This document shows, piece by piece, positions 22,424-34,436 of a DNA stretch of 64,000 bases. Position 1 is the stretch's first letter. The number at the start of each line of letters is the position of its first letter. The position numbers and the translations under genes were made by a program. Below the pieces are notes generated by a model. That model ran no database searches, was not told the DNA's origin, and worked only from the letters and a program-made list of their open reading frames with translations. The stretch comes from Sophora flavescens (taxonomy: Eukaryota; Streptophyta; Magnoliopsida; Fabales; Fabaceae), in the NCBI GenBank assembly GCA_030762895.1, contig CM061067.1:53965667-54029666 (forward strand), read 5' to 3'.

Positions 22424-24251
22424 TGTTGTTTTGGCTTCAATGACTCAGGGGGGGGGGGGGGGTGAATTGAGTCTTCTTAAAATATTTCCCTCTTAAAAAA
22501 ATTTCACAAAACTTTTCAAATCAGAGTTACGGATTCGTGGCCTCAGGATCTTTTACAAAATCAATGAAGGGTTTATATAAAATCTTGAATTGGAAGATGA
22601 TGAAGATAAGAATGATTGATTCATAATAGGTTCGGGTTCAAGACTCAGTAATTACGAAATACAGAAACTGATTAAACCTTTAAAGATTAAGTACAAGTTA
22701 TGCAAGTTTCAAATACAAGTATTAACAATCAAGAACAAACTTGCAGGTTTCAGTTTCAGTAATAGTTCAGTTTCAGCAATCAAGAATGGTTTTGATCAAC
22801 TCAGTTTTAAATGCAGATAACACAGTCTTGATTACAATCGAACTCAGGTTTCAATACAGTTTATACATATCAAGAACATAAATTATATTGAACTTTAAAC
22901 ATCAAAATTACAGGTTCTTGATCATAAACAGAAAGTAAAGGAGTTTGAGTTTAGAGATACCACACAATCAGATTTATCCTGGTTCAGTCACCTCCACTGT
23001 GACCTACATCCAGTCCCTACCTCACCTATGGGATTTCACACACTAACACACAAGCTTTACCAGGTAGCTTGAAAAACCTTTACACCACAGACTACTCCTT
23101 CATCTCGAGATTCCACACTCTGGTGAAGAGCCTCAATGTTCTTCCTTAGGGATACCTCACCCTAATCACTCAAAGAGACTCCCTCTCTCTTTACAATCAA
23201 AATGTACAACAAAAAATTGATTCCTAACTCTCAATAGTCAGATAAACAAATTGAAGCACTTATGAGAACAAAACACTCTTTTCACAGTAAGCTCAAGCAA
23301 GAAGATGAATGATTTTCACAATTGATATCGTATTGTATTTGATATATTATTCGTAAAAAGTGTTCCTTTGATCCCTCTTTATATAGAAAACAAGTTATAG
23401 TCGTTGGGATCAATCAAAACAGATTTGGATCTGATTAACAGAATCTGTTTTCTTGATTCTGGTTCTTGAAATAAGATTCTGATAGTTCTTATAGAATTAG
23501 CGTCCATCTTCAAAATAACCGCGTCCATCTAGCCATTAAGATTTTACATTCGGACGCGCTAGTAGAAGAGCTCCATATCCCACATCATTGGACGGATACT
23601 CCTTTAAGAACTTAGCAAGTCCAAAGACATGTGTGGACGAGCGCTTCTGTCACTTTAGTGGACGAGCACTTGTCTCACTTTAGTGGACGAACACTTTTGT
23701 CACTTTAGTGGTCGAGCACTTCTGTCACTTTAGTGGATGAGCACTTCTGTCACTTTGGACGAGCGCTTGTATCACTTTAGTGGACGTGCGCTTCTGTCAC
23801 TTGTATTGGACGAGCGCTTCTATCAGTTATGTTTGGACGAGTGCTTGTATTACTTCAGTGTTGGAAAACCGCTTTGGACGAGCACTTCTTATTTCCAAAA
23901 ATCATTTTCATTAACGAAAACTTATTCCTTTTAATGCAGGTTATGAAAAATGATTTTCTTCTTGCATCTTTTTGATTGAGATTCTTTGTGACTTGGAGAT
24001 TTCTTTCTCTTACAAATAATCTAAGACTTAACTCTAAATTTCTCCGTTAAGCTTCGTCTTGATGATCCTTCGATCTCTGTCTTTGCTCTTTGATCTCTTC
24101 AAGTTTTTCCTTGAATATTTTCCTTTAATTGCTCACTGAACTTGTTGATTACTACTTGATACCTGTCTTTGCAATTTGACACTAAAACACTTGCATACAC
24201 ATTAAATTGTATTTGTTATATATCAAAATCTCTAAGTCATTGAGTCTAACA
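22424..24251 (-). repeat. Full 3' LTR of the SIRE-like relic (1828 bp)
   Basis: Bounded by TG..CA in the element's sense. It holds a 15-G run (22448-22462), a TATA-like CTATATAAAG (near 23386-23396, - strand) and a minisatellite at 23630-23890. The LTR begins just after a polypurine tract (AAAAAAGGGGGAG on the - strand). Confidence 0.85.
23630..23890. repeat. Minisatellite GTGGACGAGCACTTCTGTCACTTTA in the LTR
   Basis: About ten imperfect units of 22-27 bp built on GGACGAGCRCTTCTGTCACTTT. The same array is present in the other LTR copies at about 25390-25640 and 27135-27340 with different unit numbers. Open frames through it are repeat artefacts. Confidence 0.88.
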
Positions 24252-25005
24252 AACTCCCCCTTTTTTATTATGACAAATCTTTTAACAAATTATAAGATCA
24301 GAGTATAAGTGTAGCAGAAGCTAAGTGTTTTGACAGATTTATATCAGGGTATCAGAGCAGTCAGAGCAGAAGTATATCAGAGCAGAATTTGATTTACACC
24401 CCTTTAGTCATGTAAGCTTATAAAACAGAATTTGATTTACTCCCCATTAATTATGTAAGCTTTTAAGCTCCCCCTCAACATATGCATGTATAATTCGTTA
24501 TTATCCCTTTTCTCTATATCATACTTTTTATCCATGTATAATTTGTTATTATCCTCTTTCTCCATATCATACTTTTTCCTCCTCTTTTGGCATTATCAAA
24601 AAGGTAAAGAAAAGAAACATTCAAAGCAATAGAGAAGGTAAGCATTTAAACATTCAAACACAGTATATAAATTTGTTCATGATAGAGGGATAGAGATATG
24701 GAAATGAAAGTCCACTCCTGGGTTATCTTTGAGTTTATCAGACTAAAAACACAGGGGATCCATTCCTGATTAAATCTATTTCTTTTGAAACTCTCTTCTA
24801 ATCATTCATAGATATTCCAAATCAAGTCATACATGAATCAGAGCATATTTACACAAAGATACAATCATATAAACAGTTTCTTTAGAGATTAGATATATGA
24901 TCGATCGATTATGCCCAATTCTTTTCTAATGAAAAAGAAACTTTCCTTGTTCAAGGGCTTGGTAAAAATATCAGCAAGTTGTTTAGTTGTATCAACATAT
25001 TCAAT
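24252..25005 (-). pseudogene. pol 3' end (RNase H C-terminus), 3' UTR and polypurine tract, copy 1
   Basis: On the - strand, the segment near 25005-24890 encodes YVDTTKQLADIFTKPL and a following LGII, the last part of copia RNase H, then a stop. About 640 bp of AT-rich 3' untranslated sequence and the AAAAAAGGGGGAG tract lead into the LTR at 24251. The upstream part of pol is missing: the reading frame is cut at CTCAATAG, where an LTR fragment begins. Confidence 0.82.
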
Positions 25006-26006
25006 CTCAATAGTCAGATAAACAAATTGAAGCACTTATGAGAACGAAACACTCTTTTCACATTAAGCTCAAGCAAGAAGATGAATGATTTTCACAATTG
25101 ATATCGTATTGTATTTGATATATTATTCGTAAAAAGTATTCCTTTGATCCCTCTTTATATAGAAAACAAGTTATAATCGTTGGGATAAATCAAAACAGAT
25201 TTGGATCTGATTAACATAATCTATTTTCTTGATTCTGGTTCTTGAAATAAGATTCTGATAGTTTTTATAGAATTCGCGTCCATCTAGCCATTAAGATTTT
25301 ACATTCGGACGGGCTAGTAGACGAGCTCCATATCCCACGTCATTGGACGGATACTCCTTTAAGAACTTAGCAAGTCCAAAGACAAGTGTGGACGAGCGCT
25401 TCTGTCACCTTAGTGGATGAGCACTTCTGTCACTTTAGTGAACGAGCACTTCTGTCACTTTAGTGGACGAGCACTTCTGTCACTTTAGCGGACGAGCACT
25501 TTTGTCACTTTGGACGAGCGCTTGTATCACTTTAGTGGATGTGCGCTTCTGTCACTTGTGTTGGACGAGCGCTTCTATCACTTGTGTTTGGACGAGCTCT
25601 TGTATTACTTCAGTGTTGGTTGACCGCTTTGGACGAGCACTTCTTATTTCCAAAAATCATTTCCATTAAGGAAAACCTATTCATATTAATGTAGGTTATG
25701 AAAAATGATTTTCTTCATGCATCTTTTTGTTTGAGCTTCTTTATGACTAGGAGATTTCTTTCTCTTATAAATCATCTAAGACTTAACTCTAAATTTCTCC
25801 GTTAAGCTTGGTCTTGATGATCCTTTGATCTCTGTCTTTGCTCTTTGATTTCTTCAAGTTCTTCCTTGAATATTTTCCTTTAATTGCTCACTGAACTTGT
25901 TGGTTACTGCTTGATACTTGTCTTTGCAATTTGACACTAAAACACTTGCATACACATTAAATTGTATTTGTCATTTATCAAAATCTCTAAGTCATTGAGT
26001 CTAACA
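25006..26006 (-). repeat. LTR fragment, middle copy
   Basis: Starts at the TGTTAGACTC end (26006) and runs to the CTCAATAG breakpoint at 25006, so it lacks the outer 3' portion of the LTR. It carries the TATA-like motif and minisatellite. Confidence 0.85.
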
Positions 26007-26731
26007 AACTCCCCCTTTTTTATTATGACAAATCTTTTAACAAATTATAATATATCATGGTATCAGAGCAGTGCAGAAGTATATTAGAGCAAAAATATAT
26101 TCATAGCAGAATTTGATTTACACCTCATTAGTCATGTAAGCTTATAAAACAGAATTTGATTTACTCCCAATTAATTATGTAAGCTTTTAAGCTCCCCCTC
26201 AATATATGCATGTATAATTCGTTATTATCCATTTTCTCTATATCATACTTTTTTTTCCATGTATAATTTGTGATTATCCCGTTTCTCCATATCATAATTT
26301 TTCCTCCCCCTTTTGGCATTATCAAAAAGGTACAGAAAAGAAACATTCAAAGCAATAGAGAAGGTAAGCATTTAAACATTCAAACACAGCATATAAATTT
26401 GCTCATGATAGAGGGATAGAGATAGGGAAATGAAAGTCCACTCCTGGGTTATATTTGAGTTTATCAGACTAAAAACACAGGGGATCCATTCCTGATTAAA
26501 TCTATTTCTTCTGAAACTCTCTTCTAATCATTCATAGATATTCCAAATCAAATCATACAAGAATCAGAGCATATTTACACAAAGATATAGTCATATAAAC
26601 AATTTCTTTAGAGATTAGATATGTGATCGATCAATTATGCCCAATTCTCTTCTAATGAAAAAGAAGCTTTCCTTGTTCAAGGGCTTGGTAAAAATATCAT
26701 CAAGTTGTTTAGTTGTATCAACATATTCAAT
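26007..26731 (-). pseudogene. pol 3' end, 3' UTR and polypurine tract, copy 2
   Basis: A second copy of the segment at 24252-25005, with the same ADIFTKPL-type end near 26700 (read as DDIFTKPL here) and the same polypurine tract next to the LTR at 26006. The left breakpoint is identical to that of copy 1. Confidence 0.82.
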
Positions 26732-27702
26732 CTCAATAGTCAGATAAACAAATTGAAGCACTTATGAGAACGAAACACTCTTTTCACAGTAAGCTCAAGC
26801 AAGAAGATGAATGATTTTCACAATTGATATCATATTGTATTTGATATATTATTCGTAAAAAGTGTTCCTTTGATCCCTCTTTATATAGAAAACAAGTTAT
26901 AATCGTTGGGATCAATCAAAACAGATTTGGATCTGATTAACAGAATCTGTTGTCTTGATTCTGGTTCTTGAAATAAGATTCTGATAGTTCTTATAGAATT
27001 CGTGTCCATTTTGAAAATAACCGCGTCCATCTAGCCATTAAGATTTTACAATAGGACGGGCTAGTAGACGAGCTCCATATCCCACGTCATTGGATGGATA
27101 CTCCTTTAAGAACTTAGCAAGTCCAAAGACATGTGTGGACGGGCGCTTCTGTCACCTTAGTGGACGAGCACTTCTGTCACTTTAGCGGACGAGCACTTCT
27201 GTCACTTTGGACGAGCACTTGTATCACTTTAGTGGACGTGCACTTCTGTCACTTGTGTTGGACGAGCGCTTCTATCACTTGTGTTTGGACAAGCGCTTGT
27301 ATTACTTCAGTGTTGGACGACCGCTTTGGACGAGCACTTCTTATTTCCCAAAATCATTTTCATTAACGAAAACTTATTCCTTTTAATGCGGGTTATGAAA
27401 AATGATTTTCTTCATGCATCTTTTTGATTGAGCTTCTTTGTGACCAGGAGATTTATTTCTCTTACAAATCATCTAAGACTTAACTCTAAATTTCTCTGTT
27501 AAGCTTGGTCTTGATGATCCTTTGATCGCTGTCTTTGCTCTTTGATTTCTTCAAGTTCTTCCTTGACTATTTTCCTTTAATTACTCACTGAACTTGTTGA
27601 TTACTGCTTGATAGTTGTCTTTGCAATTTGCACTAAAACACTTGCATACACATTAAATTGTATTTGTCATATATCAAAATCTCTAAGTCTTTGAGTCTAA
27701 CA
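26732..27702 (-). repeat. LTR fragment, outer (5' side) copy
   Basis: Runs from the outer TGTTAGACTC end at 27702 to the same CTCAATAG breakpoint at 26732. It is the remnant of the 5' LTR. The flank after 27702 is ATTTT. Confidence 0.83.
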
Positions 27703-27960
27703 ATTTTAAAATTAATTATTAAATAAATATTTAGCTTTTTGCTGGTCGCATGATTCACAAACTTGATAACTTGTTTATAGAGAATATCACGTGTTAGATT
27801 TTAAAAAAATAAAATAGAAACACGTAAATTTGTTATTTTTATTTTCTTTAGATCTGCATAATCGCACAAAAAAAGTAGTACATTTTATGCTTGATGAGCT
27901 AAATAAGTCTCCTTATTTTTCTAATAAAAAAATGGTGAATTTATCTAGCTCACAGTGTAT

Positions 27961-28161
27961 TTTTTTTTAGGTCCGGGAAGGAACCCAGGATATCCCCACA
28001 GCCGGTAGCCGTGGACCTAATCCCTTGAAGATGTATAGTATCATTTCAGGGGCAACTCTTCTACCCACAGAAGCAGCTTTATTCCCATCATCTGGATTCG
28101 AACCATGGACATATGATTAAAGGTTTCAAGTTACTAGCCACTTGGACCACACCTTGTGAGT
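27961..28161 (-). mobile_element. tRNA-derived SINE (about 200 bp)
   Basis: Read on the - strand. A-box-like TGGTCCAAGTGG (28138-28149) and a B box GGTTCGAATCC (28094-28104) mark an RNA polymerase III promoter. The element ends in an A-rich tail (T run at 27961-27968 on the + strand). The left flank TCTAGCTCACAGTGTAT (27944-27960) is repeated as TCTAGCTCACGATGTAT at 32077-32093, beyond a copia element. The SINE is thus flanked by a 17-bp target duplication whose right copy was later used by copia. It is not a tRNA gene: there is no cloverleaf. Confidence 0.82.
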
Positions 28162-28166
28162 TCTAG

Positions 28167-28352
28167 TGTTAAGGTCAGAGAAGCGCAGAGAGGCGTGAGA
28201 GAAACTTGATTCTCATTGATGATTGGAAGAATAAACCAATCTAATACAAAAAGCTAAAATGTAGTGTTTATATACAAAACAGGAAAGAAAACTAACTAAC
28301 TAACCACTTCATAATTAGTGTAACTAACTCTAACTCTTCACTACCGGTAATA
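28167..28352 (-). repeat. 3' LTR of copia Z
   Basis: 186 bp. It matches the 5' LTR but lacks about 22 bp near the ACCGGTAATA end. A TATATAAAC promoter motif lies in the middle (- strand). Confidence 0.9.
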
Positions 28353-31300
28353 CTCCCCCACAATCATTGCCAGCCAGCACAATATCGTCTATATACACTA
28401 GTAGTGCAGTGAAGTGAGTGCCATTAGACTTGGTGAAGAGGGAATAGTCAGCGGAAAAGTGTTTGTAGCCCAAAGACTCAAGTGCAGTGGACATTTTTAC
28501 ATACCATTGCCTGCTGGCCTGTTTGAGGCCGTAAAGAGATTTGTGCAATATGCACACTTGAGTGGAGCCAATAGCTGAATTCTTACCTTAAACACCGGGG
28601 GCAAGGACATGTATACTTCCTCAATCAGATCACCATGCAAGAAGGCGTTATTAACATCAAGTTGTTCGAGAAACCATCCTTTGATAGCAGCTAAGGCAAG
28701 CAAGGTCCGCACAGTGACTAATTTAGCAACCGGGGAGAAAGTGTCAAAGTAGTCAACCCCCTCCATTTGAGTGTAGCCTTTAGATACTAAGCGGGCTTTG
28801 TGCCTCTCAATGGAGCCATCCGAGTGATATTTCACTTGATAGACCCATTTACAACCAATGGGGGTCTTGCCTAGAGGCAGATCAACAATGGACCAAGTAT
28901 TGGTGGCTGCAAGAGCTTCCGGTTCAGCTTTCATAGCATCTTTCCACCAATCAAGTTTGCCAGCTTGAGAATAGGACTTAGGTTCAACATTGGAAGAGAC
29001 ACTTAGACAGAAAGATTTATATGATGGAGCACAATGATCATAGTCTAAAACAGAAGATAAAGGATAAAGGGAGTTATTTGAGGATGATTCGGGCAAAGAA
29101 GAAGTGAAGAGACTGCAATGATAGGCCTCAAGATATGAGGGTTTGTTTCTGGTTCTGTGTGAATGTCGGGTAGGTGCAGGAAGTGGTCGAGGAAAAGTGG
29201 CAGGGATTGAATCATAATTGGGTTGTGTAGGGGTTGGAGGAATAGTGTCAAGATTATGAGGTGAGTGTGGTGCATTCTCAGGAATTGGAGCAGTATTAGG
29301 AGGTGAGGGTGGTGCATTGTGGATGAGAACAGGAGTGGTGTCATAGGTTGGTGCAAGATCAAAGTTATCAAGAGAAACATATGAAGTAATGGATGAGGAA
29401 GTAGTAGAGGATGTATTAGTAAAGGGAAAGACATTTTCATAGAAAATGACATTCCTTGACACAAGGAAGTCATGGGAGTGGATGTCATATAACAAGTATC
29501 CTTTGGTGCATTCTCTATAGCCTAGAAAGACAGTCTTTCGTGCCCTATACTGAAATTTAGTTCTGTGATTTTTCAAGGTAGAAGCATATGCAAGGCAACC
29601 AAAGGCTTTCAAGTGGAGTAAGGTTGGAGCTTGGTTGTGGAGAAATTCATAAGGAGGCTTATTTTTCAAGAATTGGTGAACATCATGTTGGATTGAGAAA
29701 TGCCAAAAATTGGTAGGAAGGTGAGCTTGAAAAGAAAGTGCACGAGCAACATTTAGGATATGTTGATGTTTCCTCTCAACAATGCCATTTTGTTGAGGGG
29801 ATTCAACACAGGATCTCTGGTGGATGATGCCTTTGGCACGATAGAAATCATTCATAAGAAACTCATTACCATTGTCACTTCTAAGATTCTTAAGTTTCAC
29901 ACTAAACTGTGTTTCAATGAAGGAAACAAAATTGATAAGGTGCTGCCTAGTTTCACTTTTCAATTTTATTAGAACTACCCAAGTGAATCTACTGTAATCA
30001 TCAAGAGTAAGGAAGTATTTGTGGCTTGAAACAGATGGTGTGGCATAGGGCCCCCATATATCAGCATGCAGCAAGTCAAAAATTCTAGTGGATTTTGAAT
30101 GACTATTAGGATAAGGAAGTTGCCTTTGTTTGGTAAATGAAAAATATCACAAGGAAAAGTATTATTCTTGTATGAAATGAATGGATAATGTGAAGAAATA
30201 CATTTGTGTATATTGTCTGAAATATGTCCTAATCTAGTGTCCCAAATAGAGGTAGAATCAGTCTTTTGTGATATGGAATTACAAACAGAACCATAAATAT
30301 TGGAGAGACCCGATGGTGAAGCTTCTAACACATACAGTCCTCCATTATTCTTTGTTGTACCAATCATCCTCTGGTTGGAATTCTGTAAAAGAGAACAATG
30401 GTCAAGATAAAAGGCAATATGATAATCTAGCGAAGGAAGAATTTTGGTTACAGAAATGAGATTCACAGCAAATTGAGGAATGTAGTAGACATTATGAAGA
30501 ATGAGAGAATCAGATAAATGGACAGTGCCTGCAATGGTGGCACTTGTTTGCTGTCCATTAGGAAGAGACATGTAAAAAGGCTTAATTGAAAGAAAAAAAG
30601 TAAAATGAACTAGAGAATGAGTAATGTGATCTGTTGCACCTGTATCTATGACCCAAAGGGCAGATTGCTTACCAACAAGAGGAGAGGAACTAGTATTGAG
30701 GGCTATAGGATGAGAAATTACAGAGTTGATAGGAGGAGAATCTTGCAACTTTGATTGTTGTAATAGCTGCAAAATCTGCTGGTATTGTTCTAGAATGATG
30801 TTTATGGATGGAGCAGTAGGTGGATCATTTGCCACCTCGAGGCTGATAACCAGGTGGATAGCCATGGAGAAGGAAACATGTATCAATAGTATGATTTGTT
30901 CTACCACAGTGAGTACACACTCGATTGGACCCTTGAGATTGACTACGGCCTCCCCCATAATTGCCTCTGTCATTACCCCTGCCTCTATTATTGAAGGAAC
31001 CTCCATTGAAGTTCTTACTTTTCCCATATTGAGTTCTTGGAGTGGATTGCTGCACTTGCATTACTAAAGATTGTTGTTCTACAGTGACATCAAGATTGTT
31101 GGCAGTGTTGAGTTGTCTTTCTTGTTGGATAACCAAAGAGAAAGCTTTATCCAAGTCAGGTAAAGGATCCATGATCATAATGTTTGATTTAACATGAGCA
31201 TATTGCTCATTCATCCCTCGAAGAAATCGAATTACCTTATCTTGTTCTTTATATCTCTTCACATCAGTCCACAAAGACCAAAGAACATGGAATTGCACAA

Positions 31301-31811
31301 TTGCAATCCCTAATTGGTCAAAAGTTATCAATCTCCTCCCATATAATGGTCAATTCAGTAAAGTAATTGGAGATATCAAGATTACTTTGCTTGCATTGGT
31401 AGAGACTTTCTTGAAGTTCATAAATTCTGAAAATGTCGCCTTGGGAAAAACGTTTTTGGAGAGTTTTAAAAATTATGGAAGCTCAATTGCACCAAAGGAT
31501 GGATTTGTAAATGCTTTCAGAAATTGATTTCTGGAGCCAGGACATGACCATATTGTTGCAGCGAGTCCATGGTTCAAAGAGAATGTCAAAAACTGGAGGA
31601 GGATTGAGACTTCCATCAACGAATTTCAATTTGTTTTCGAAATTAGGGCAACAATCATTGCACGAGCCCAGGTTTGATAATTCTTGCTATCTAACAATGG
31701 AGTAACAAGAACAAGAGGGGGATTTTCATTTGGATGCATGTAGTAAGGATTGGAGGGATTTGTGGCAAAATCGGAATATGGAAAATGTGCCATTGAAGAG
31801 GCCAGAAGCAA
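28353..31811 (-). pseudogene. copia Z gag-pol, truncated and frameshifted
   Basis: Reads from 31811 downward. Gag begins with MAHFPYSDFA and NPYYMHPNENP, then has a CCHC knuckle CTHCGRTNHTIDTC (near 30890-30930). Protease motif WVIDTGATDHIT is at about 30640. Integrase starts with LHADIWGP and carries RSDNGNEFL and QQNGIVERKH, all three acidic residues present. RT has WVYQVKYHSDGS, KARLVSKGYTQ, QLDVNNAFLHGDL, LYGLKQA and VYIDDIVLAG. The frame then runs straight into the polypurine tract and LTR, so RNase H is absent. Frames change near 31330, 30975-30825, 29980 and 28560. Confidence 0.92.
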
Positions 31812-31868
31812 GAGATGAAGAACAAGAATGAAGAAATGGAGATCAAGAAAGAAGAAAATCTAATACCA

Positions 31869-32076
31869 TATTAAGGTCAGAGAAGCACAGAGAGGAGTGA
31901 GAGAAACTCGATTCTCATTGATGATTGGAAGAATAAACCAATCTAATACAAGAAGCTAAAATGTAGTGTTTATATACAAAATAGGAAAGAAAACTAACTA
32001 ACTAACCACTTCATAATTAGTGTAACTAACTCTAACTGTTTTGTATTAACTTAATTACATTCCACTACCGGTAATA
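31869..32076 (-). repeat. 5' LTR of copia Z
   Basis: 208 bp. The outer end is ACCGGTAATA at 32076 and the inner end TTAATA abuts the primer binding site. It is about 90 percent identical by eye to the 3' copy. Confidence 0.9.
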
Positions 32077-32092
32077 TCTAGCTCACGATGTA

Positions 32093-32598
32093 TCTTTATC
32101 TTTATTATCTTTATAAAAGGAAGAAGGTCTAGGGTTTCCTTTAGGGTTTTATGGGGGTATTTTGGTAATATACTTTAAGGGCAAAATAGTTATTAGATTG
32201 ATCGTCTAGGATCCTATTTATTGAAATTAAAAGAAAAAAAACTAAAATATTTAAAACAGTAATTCGTAACATAATTTAAGAATTCTTAAATTTTTAGAAA
32301 GGGACAATCAAAACTTCTCAAATATTTAAAAACAGTAAGACGAAATGTCTTTATCTTTATAAATGGAAGAAGGTCTAGGGTTTCCTTTAGGATTTTATGG
32401 GGGTATTTTGGTATTATACTTTAAGGGTAAAATAGTTATTAGATTGATAATCTATGATCCTATTTATTGAAATGAAAAGAAAAAAAAAACTCAAATATTT
32501 AAAACAGTAATTCGTAACATAATTTAAGAATTCTTAAATTTTTTGAAAGGGTCAATCAAACCAACTCAAATATTTAAAAACAGCAATTTGAAATGGTC
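32093..32598. repeat. Two tandem copies of a 250-bp AT-rich sequence
   Basis: Units 32093-32347 and 32348-32598 share GGAAGAAGGTCTAGGGTTTC, GGGGGTATTTTGGTA and AAAACAGTAATTCGTAACAT with few mismatches. No coding sense. Confidence 0.88.
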
Positions 32599-32754
32599 TA
32601 ATAGAATTTAGAAAGGTTTCAGTTTTATAAATAAAGTTTCAACCGCCAGGCAAAATGGGTGTGAAATAATGTTTTCATATCGAAATCTTTAACAATTCTT
32701 AAATTTTTGTCATTAAGAGGATTGAGCCTTTTCTTTTATTTTTTTTATGGGAAA

Positions 32755-34431
32755 AAAATAATAGATTAGAACCCTCTAAAATTAGAGGCCAACGAAGAGT
32801 CAATACAAGGAGGGTTTTCATCAATCCAACCTTTATCTACTATTTCTAGAGCAAACTTTGCTAAGGTGTGATCTAGCAAATTTGCTTCCAGCTTAATATG
32901 GGAGAGAACAACTAATAAAATGAGGAAATATGGCCTTACAATCAGAAATAATAGCATCAAAATAAGATGGATCTTGAGTTGTTGCTTTCATTAAGAGAAT
33001 CAGTTTCACCAAGCAGTTGCATAAAGCCCATACAAACAATAAGCCCAATCTCAATCCGATGGCTTCAGCAATATCCACTTTAGGGACCACAATGACTTTC
33101 CACGTAGCAGCTGCCATTACTAATCCATGTTCATCTCTTATAATTGCGCCAACTCCCCAACAATTCTCCACTGGGCCTGCTGCATCAACATTGAGTTTGT
33201 AATAGTTACTTGGAGGTGGAGACCATATGATCGAACTCGAACTTGTGGAGTCCTTCCCATTTTATATGACACGAGATTTGGCTTGGGTCAGCAACAGTAG
33301 AAGACTTATATTCATATAAAGATTTGTTCGCCCTTCTCACTATGTCCAGTGGTTCAATATTTAAAGCTTCAAAACAAGCTTTATTTCGCGCAAACCAAAT
33401 CCCATAACATAAGGATAAGACCATCTCAGTAACATCCCGAGGAGCAGATTTAATCACATTTGATAACAAGCTACAAAAATTCTCCTCCACATCCATAAAT
33501 CGAAAACCAAGTGAAGAACAAAGCCAGATATGTTGCGCCCAAATACAATGTTGAAAGACATGGTTTATACCCTCAGCTTCGGTCTCACATCTTGGACAAA
33601 AGGGACTACAAGAAACTCCCCTGGATAGGAGGTTTGTTCTTACTGGTAAACTATTATGGAGGATTCGCCAAGCTAGATGAATATGCCTTGGGATGGTTTT
33701 TAAATGCCATAATTTTGTCCAGATCACTAAATTATAATTCCAACACCCAAAATCATGTAGAATCAGCTGGGACACCATAGAAAATTCAGAGTTAACCGGT
33801 TTTGCTGTCCACACTTTGTATCCATTTTGTTTTGGTAACCAATTATCCTCCCATGTGTTAATGAAATGGCCAGTTCCAATTGTCCAAACAATCCCCTTTT
33901 TGATAACCCACTGCGCTTGGTGAATGTTTTGCCATGTAAAACTAGGGGAATAACCAACTTTAGCTTTTAGGAAACCATCTCTTTGGAAAATATCTTGCAG
34001 CTAGGCACTTTTAGATAAAAGAGATTCCGGATTTGTTAAAATTCTCCAACCCTGTTTGGCTAGGAGGGAAGTTAAAAGCCTTGAAACTTCTAAATCCCAA
34101 ACCACCACCAACTTTTAGTTTGCAACATTGATTCCAATTGATCCAGTGGATTTTTTTTCTCCCCATCTCTGCTTCACTCATTTCGTCAATGTGGTCACAA
34201 CGAGCATTAGGCAAAAGAGAGCACCCCATAACATAAGTTGGAATAGCCTGTGAAACTAATTTAATGAGGATCTCTCTTCCAGATGTAGATAGGAATCTCT
34301 CTTTCCATCCCTTAAGCTTATCCCAAACTCCATCTTGGACAAAATCAAATACCTGTTGCTTAGACCTCCCCACAAAGGCTGGAGGCCAAAGTACTTTGAT
34401 TGATTCTCCACTGCCTTAATATTGATCCATC
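32755..34431 (-). pseudogene. LINE relic 2, 3' half (RT end, zf-RVT, RNase H)
   Basis: Reads from 34431 downward. RT C-terminal part (34373-34011) has WKERFLSTSGREILIK and ISQAIPTYVM-type sequence. Next comes zf-RVT (about 33814-33500) with WRILHNSLPVRTNL and FCPRC..HVFQHC. A plant-type RNase H follows (33171-32893) with GVGAIIRDEHGLVMAA and AEAIGLRLGL. Several frame changes and stops interrupt it. At 34436 a copia element interrupts the LINE; reading continues at 39153 on the far side. Confidence 0.88.
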
Positions 34432-34436
34432 CTTGG

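Larger units (their letters stand above)
22424..27702 (-). mobile_element. SIRE-like copia retrotransposon relic: LTR-internal-LTR-internal-LTR
   Basis: Read on the - strand. The outer ends are TGTTAGACTC (at 27702) and an ..AACA end (complement of TGTTGTTTTGG at 22424). ATTTT follows the right end and also occurs at the left in a T run, consistent with a 5-bp target duplication blurred by slippage. Inside are one full LTR (22424-24251), two LTR pieces cut at the same point (25006-26006 and 26732-27702) and two copies of the pol 3' end plus polypurine tract (24252-25005 and 26007-26731). Repeat spacing is 1776 and 1726 bp. All gag, protease, integrase and RT sequence is gone. Confidence 0.85.
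28167..32076 (-). mobile_element. Ty1/copia retrotransposon Z (3910 bp), deleted for RNase H
   Basis: Both flanks are TCTAG (28162-28166 and 32077-32081), an exact 5-bp duplication. LTRs are 28167-28352 and 31869-32076. A primer binding site TGGTATTAGA (near 31859-31868, - strand) resembles the initiator-Met tRNA site. The polypurine tract GTGGGGGAG abuts the 3' LTR. In the element's sense the order is gag, protease, integrase, then RT up to the YIDD box, after which sequence jumps to the polypurine tract. About 0.8 kb coding for the end of RT and RNase H is lost, so this copy is defective. Confidence 0.92.

Noticed and set aside
22448..22462. G-quadruplex regulatory element
   Set aside because: It is a pure run of about 15 G in the LTR. 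The length is prone to slippage and no function can be read from it.
25463..27366. Similar repeat proteins in three places (FCHFSGRALLSL-type)
   Set aside because: They are translations of the LTR minisatellite and the reading frame is not conserved between copies.
27961..28161. tRNA gene on the reverse strand
   Set aside because: B box only in a 200-bp tailed element; it is a SINE.
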